DNA of 64,000 nt, taken from positions 1-64,000 of the forward strand of contig JASANE010028352.1 in NCBI GenBank assembly GCA_030248225.1. The letters run 5' to 3'. A program made the translations under genes and the position numbers. Each line of letters opens with the position of its first letter. The stretch's first letter is position 1. The stretch is from Trileptium ribeirensis. Its lineage: Eukaryota > Nematoda > Enoplea > Enoplida > Thoracostomopsidae. The notes beneath the pieces are model-generated. The model saw only the letters and a list, made by a program, of their open reading frames with translations. It was not told the origin of the DNA and ran no database searches. Of the stretch, positions 36,911-64,000 are shown in pieces.

Positions 36911-37044
36911 CAGTCCCGGACAGAAATGAGCACATAAATAAGAACACGATCCGCGAACGTGCGTAAACACAAACGTGGTTCGCTTATAAACGAATGTTAA
37001 TGCTATTGCGTTCGTTCTTTGTAAAATACTTCTGTCCGTGCCTG
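36911..37044. mobile_element. short Tc1/mariner-like MITE
   Basis: 134 bp with ends CAGTCCCGGACAGAAA and (complemented) CAGGCACGGACAGAAG. It begins after a TA, but the right flank is TT, so the target duplication is not intact. CAGT-type ends are typical of Tc1/mariner relatives. Confidence 0.5.
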
Positions 37045-37124
37045 TTTGCTATACAAAAACGACTATTAATTGTTGTTCGAGCGTTTGTGATAATGCGACT
37101 GTTTTTCTTGATTCCACGCGATAT

Positions 37125-37515
37125 TCAGCTATAAAATGAACCCGTTACTGATTATACCCTGACATTCGCTTGACAATTCCCAGTTGGCCTCAAGACCCTG
37201 ATTTATATCACATTAGTTGCAAAACCAGTAGGCCCACGCAATATTCAGCTAGAAAATGAACCCAATACTGATTATGCCCTGATGTTCGCTTGACAATTGG
37301 CCACGTGTTGTTCGCTTGACAATTGGCACCCCTGATGTTCGCTTGACAACTGGCCCCAAGACGATGATTTATATCACATTAGTTGCAAAACCAGTAGGCC
37401 CACGCGATATTCAGCCAGAAAATGAACCCAATACTGATTATACCCTGATATTCGCTTAACAATTCCCAGTTGGCCCCAAGACCCTGATTTAGATAACATT
37501 AGTTGCAAAACTAAA
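37125..37515. repeat. tandem repeat of ~120 bp, 3 copies
   Basis: Units share CACGCGATATTCAGCTA, AAATGAACCC, TACTGATTATACCCTGA, TTCGCTTGACAATTC, AGACCCTGATTTATATCACA and TTGCAAAACCAGTAGGCC. The middle unit carries an extra repeat of the TTCGCTTGACAATTGGC segment. Confidence 0.85.
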
Positions 37516-37685
37516 AGCAAAAATTATCAACAAATTTTATACTTTGACAGTGTATAAAATGTTGAGGCTCCACTAATAGCAAATCATATTTGAAACAAAA
37601 AGGTTATCAAGTCTAATTTCTAAAAGCCAAACTCCACTTCGTTGCGATGTTCATATTTTATTTTGCTCTTTTGTTGTTACAAATA

Positions 37686-37894
37686 CAGTACTCGCCAAAA
37701 ATTAGTGTCACCTATCGAAGCAACCAACATCGAACAGAAGTCAAACAAATTTTTTTTTCATTTTCGAACAACAATCCAACACTTTTCGAACAGCTATCGA
37801 ACAAATTAAACAAAAAATTTCGAACACGTCTCGAACAAAATTTTTAAATATTATCGAATAAACATCGAACAGCGCTCGTTTCTGGCTAGTACTG
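37686..37894. mobile_element. Tc1/mariner-like MITE
   Basis: 209 bp with ends CAGTACTCGCCA and (complemented) CAGTACTAGCCA, flanked by TA on both sides (37684-37685, 37895-37896). The interior is rich in TCGAACA direct repeats. Shares its terminal motif with 48872-49031. Confidence 0.75.
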
Positions 37895-37896
37895 TA

Positions 37897-38476
37897 TGTA
37901 CATTATGTATGGTTGACAGTTGTAGTACGGTTTTGAAGAAACCTTGTAGATACAATGTGTCATCACTACAATCAAATCCAAACCGCGAATAAAAAAACTT
38001 TTTCTATTAGCTAAATACATGTCCCAATATTAATTAAAACAAGAATAGTATTCTGTTATTAGTTTTAACTCTCAACTACAGATAAATTTTTGTTCAGCCT
38101 ATAAAAATAGTGCCTACCACAGAGCAAACTGCTTCCAATCAAAACTCATCGTACCTCGCAATCGAACCCATACTCGCAAATAATAACTTCTTCTAATGAA
38201 AACAATCTAACATTTTTTATTGAATGTATGGTGAGTTTGTTTTCACATTCATTCGTGAAGCTTTCTCCGAAGCCCAATACGCCATTGCGCCCACTTCTAA
38301 CGACTGCGGTACGTTGTATTAATGGAACAAATCATAGACAAACACCTGCGCCGCCTACGTAGGCATTCACCTTGCGATATATTCCATATTCTTGAACCAC
38401 GTTCGCAGTATTTTTGAATCTCAGCAGGACTACACCCGATATTGCTGTCCCACAGGGGACGGGGCAAGCTCGATGT
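37897..38476. other. downstream region of the DDX41 gene, including 3' UTR
   Basis: The part next to the stop codon (about 38200-38476) is expected to be 3' UTR of the minus-strand helicase gene. The remainder shows no recognised feature. Confidence 0.5.
38216..38221 (-). terminator. candidate polyadenylation signal of DDX41
   Basis: AATAAA on the minus strand, 256 bases beyond the stop codon. It is the first canonical hexamer I saw downstream; the cleavage site is not defined. Confidence 0.5.
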
Positions 38477-61849
<23,373 letters not shown>

Positions 61850-61912
61850 CTAAAAGCGTAAAAAATATGTGAATAAATAGTAAACGAAATAAATTATAAA
61901 AGGTGAGTGGAG

Positions 61913-62735
61913 CAACAGTATTTTATATTTTATTTATGTATACATGTATTTCAAATAGATATTAAATCAATTTATAATAAGTATCACGTTATAGACAATT
62001 GATGTCAAATCCACCACACATAAAACTAGTTAGCTAAAAAATAACTATATATATATATTCAGTAAATATCAACTAATTAATTAACTAATTAGTACACAAT
62101 CATAGAGTTTTAAATGTCACATATTTATGATCAGCGACATCGAAAACCCCCAAACGCAAAAAGCAACAATTTTGAGACGATTTTAAAATTTGCACAAAAT
62201 TAGCTAATTAATTAACTAATTAGCATATAAGGTCAAGTGTTAGAGCTCCAAAAATGTCATACTCGTGGTAAACGACATAAAAACAACGTGTGCAATTTTT
62301 TTTCCATTTCTGAGCACTTTGAAAATTCTCAAAAATTACTAATTAATAATTAGTTAGTAATTAGCTAACTAACTAATTATCACGTTTTTAACATCCTCGA
62401 ATAGTAGTAAACACGAGATTTATAATCAGCACGGCCAGCTGTAATACACGCCCCAAAATAACAGCTTTACACTAATTGTTCTTTGAAAATAAACAATTTT
62501 GGTTTGAAAATGCTATAAACAGTATTAACACGCTTAACTAATTATTTAACTACTGATTTACTAAAACAAATTTTCACAAAAACTATGTGTCTTGCAGCTG
62601 AAGGATATTACGTCTTTCAAACAAAAATTTATTTTAAATCGGCCCAGGAGTTATTGAGGAGTTCGACGGAGGGATTGAGGAGTTATTTAAATCCCTCTGA
62701 CGAAAACAAAAACGCTTCGCTTCGCTCATTAAGAA
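61913..62735 (+). repeat. dispersed repeat E, copy 2
   Basis: Same order of blocks as copy 1 and same orientation, ending GACGAAAACAAAAACGCTTC. It is more diverged (GGAGGGATTGAGGAG replaces the GGACGGACAGACGG block). Followed after about 130 bp by copy 3. Confidence 0.85.
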
Positions 62736-62867
62736 TGTAACAAAAAGCAACACAATAAATCTGATAAAAGTACACAGAAATTATCACTATTAACACAGTG
62801 CGGAGTCGCGAGATGTCCTGGTCTTTGTATATAACAATTAGTGTTGTACCGGGGCAAGAATTTTACT

Positions 62868-63680
62868 GTGTATATGTGTTTCAACTAACTATTTAATCTA
62901 GTTAATTTAATCTAATTAATTTATAATGAGTATCACGTTTTAGGCAATCGATGTCAAAATTACCATACAAAAAGCTCGCTAGCAAAAAGAAATTAGCTAA
63001 TTAGTAACATCAACTAATTAGCTAATTAATTACCTAATTAGCACCCATGATTAATCACAAAGCTTTAAAAGCCACATATTCATAATCAGCGACATCGAAA
63101 ACCCCCGAGCGCATCAAGTTAGCAATTTTGAAGTGATTTTAAAATTTGCATAAAATTACCTAATTAGATATATAGTTAATTAATCAACTAATTAGCCTGT
63201 ACGGTCAGGTTATAGAGCTTCAGAAATGCCATATTCGTGATCAGCGACATAGAAATCCTCCGGGTGCAATTTATTTTTAATTAATTAACAGTTAATTAGT
63301 AATCAGCCAATTAACTAATTAGAATTTTAGCTTCCTCGAATAGTAAATAAGCACCAGCTGCATAATCACCACGGCGAGATGTAGTATATGCACCAAAATA
63401 ATAGCTTTACACTAATTATTTATTAAAAAATATGCATACTTTGTTTGAAATTGCTAAAAATAGGCTAACACGCTTAACTAATTATACAATTACTAATTAA
63501 CTAAAGCAAATTTTGACAAAATCTATATGTCTTGCCCTGTCCGATACTAGGCCTTTCAAAGAAAAAAGGTTTTTTAAATCGGCCCAGTAGTTATTGAGGA
63601 GTTCAACGGATGGACGGACAGACGGTGCGGAATTTTCCCCATCTGACGAAAACAAAAAAGCTTCGCTCCGCTTAATGAGT
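62868..63680 (+). repeat. dispersed repeat E, copy 3
   Basis: Very close to copy 1 at 41405-42250 (shared GGACGGACAGACGGTGC, CAAAAAGCTCGCTAGC and GTCTTGC blocks), more so than to its neighbour copy 2. This suggests dispersal rather than local duplication. Confidence 0.85.
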
Positions 63681-64000
63681 GTTAGTGGATTCATAAAGGT
63701 TCTACTAATTTGGTACCAAAAATATTTTTTCTGAAACAGTGGCCCCGGCACCTAAATTTTACCTTTACTGGGGCCGGGGCTTAGGCCCGGTATGTCCCTC
63801 ATAACAAGCTGCCCATTTCGGCTTTGTCTAGATCAATATAATTTACAAATATTTTTATAAATCGAATTTACGAAACACGTATACATTTTGCAATGAAGCT
63901 AAGTAACAAACAATACTTCTGTTATCGAAAATGTATGTAAGCCCAGTAAGCAGCGATTAAAATGATGACAGTTCTTGGATAATAATATTTCAATCGACGA
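63681..64000. other. right edge, unassigned
   Basis: No exon of the missing DDX41 N-terminus could be recognised here or in 61850-63680. Includes a self-complementary GGCCCCGGCAC / GGGGCCGGGGC patch at 63741-63780. Confidence 0.5.

Noticed and set aside
61850..64000. Search for the missing DDX41 N-terminal exon
   Set aside because: Only repeat E copies and AT-rich sequence seen; no acidic or YVPYVP-like coding block recognised on the minus strand.

Overview
The window is from a eukaryotic nuclear genome. It is AT-rich and has U2-type introns (GT...AG). I can support only one protein-coding gene. That gene is an ortholog of the DEAD-box RNA helicase DDX41/Abstrakt on the minus strand, and its sequence points to an animal. 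I cannot assign a phylum. The genome looks repeat-driven: at least a dozen unrelated minisatellite arrays and many short terminal-inverted-repeat (TIR) elements occupy the rest.

Layout. Positions 1 to about 38,000 hold no gene I can defend. This part is a mosaic of tandem arrays: a 36/30-bp array at 1-745, a 29-bp array at 3.4-4.2 kb, a 75-bp hairpin array at 6.4-7.5 kb, a CpG-rich pentanucleotide array at 17.7-18.4 kb, a 61-bp array at 19.3-21.1 kb, a 32/27-bp array at 24.1-25.4 kb, a 27-bp array at 27.3-27.5 kb, a 150-bp dimeric array at 30.0-31.1 kb and GC-rich arrays at 34.2-35.4 kb. Mixed in are MITE-like elements. One family has three copies of 508-510 bp with TTA/TAA target duplications (PIF/Harbinger signature). 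Several others have CAGT termini and TA target duplications (Tc1/mariner signature). Many long open frames in this half are by-products of the arrays and should not be read as proteins.

Positions 38,216 to 61,849 carry the DDX41 gene, read right to left. Fourteen exons (61,849 down to 38,477) join with consistent phases, GT/AG borders and no missing conserved block. They give 614 residues, including all helicase motifs and the C-terminal CX2CX4HX4C zinc knuckle. The extreme N-terminus is probably encoded to the right of the window. A polyadenylation hexamer lies 256 bases past the stop codon.

The most unusual observation is inside this gene. In at least three places an exon edge has been duplicated locally together with its splice site. 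The 5' edge and acceptor of the penultimate exon is amplified into a 7-copy minisatellite. The 3' edge and donor of the same exon is copied 195 bp downstream. The 3' half of the exon encoding the D-E-A-D box is followed by a decayed tandem copy. The introns also hold inverted copies of a TIR element and three copies of an unnamed ~830-bp repeat, two in the rightmost intron or flank and one in the third-from-last exon's downstream intron.
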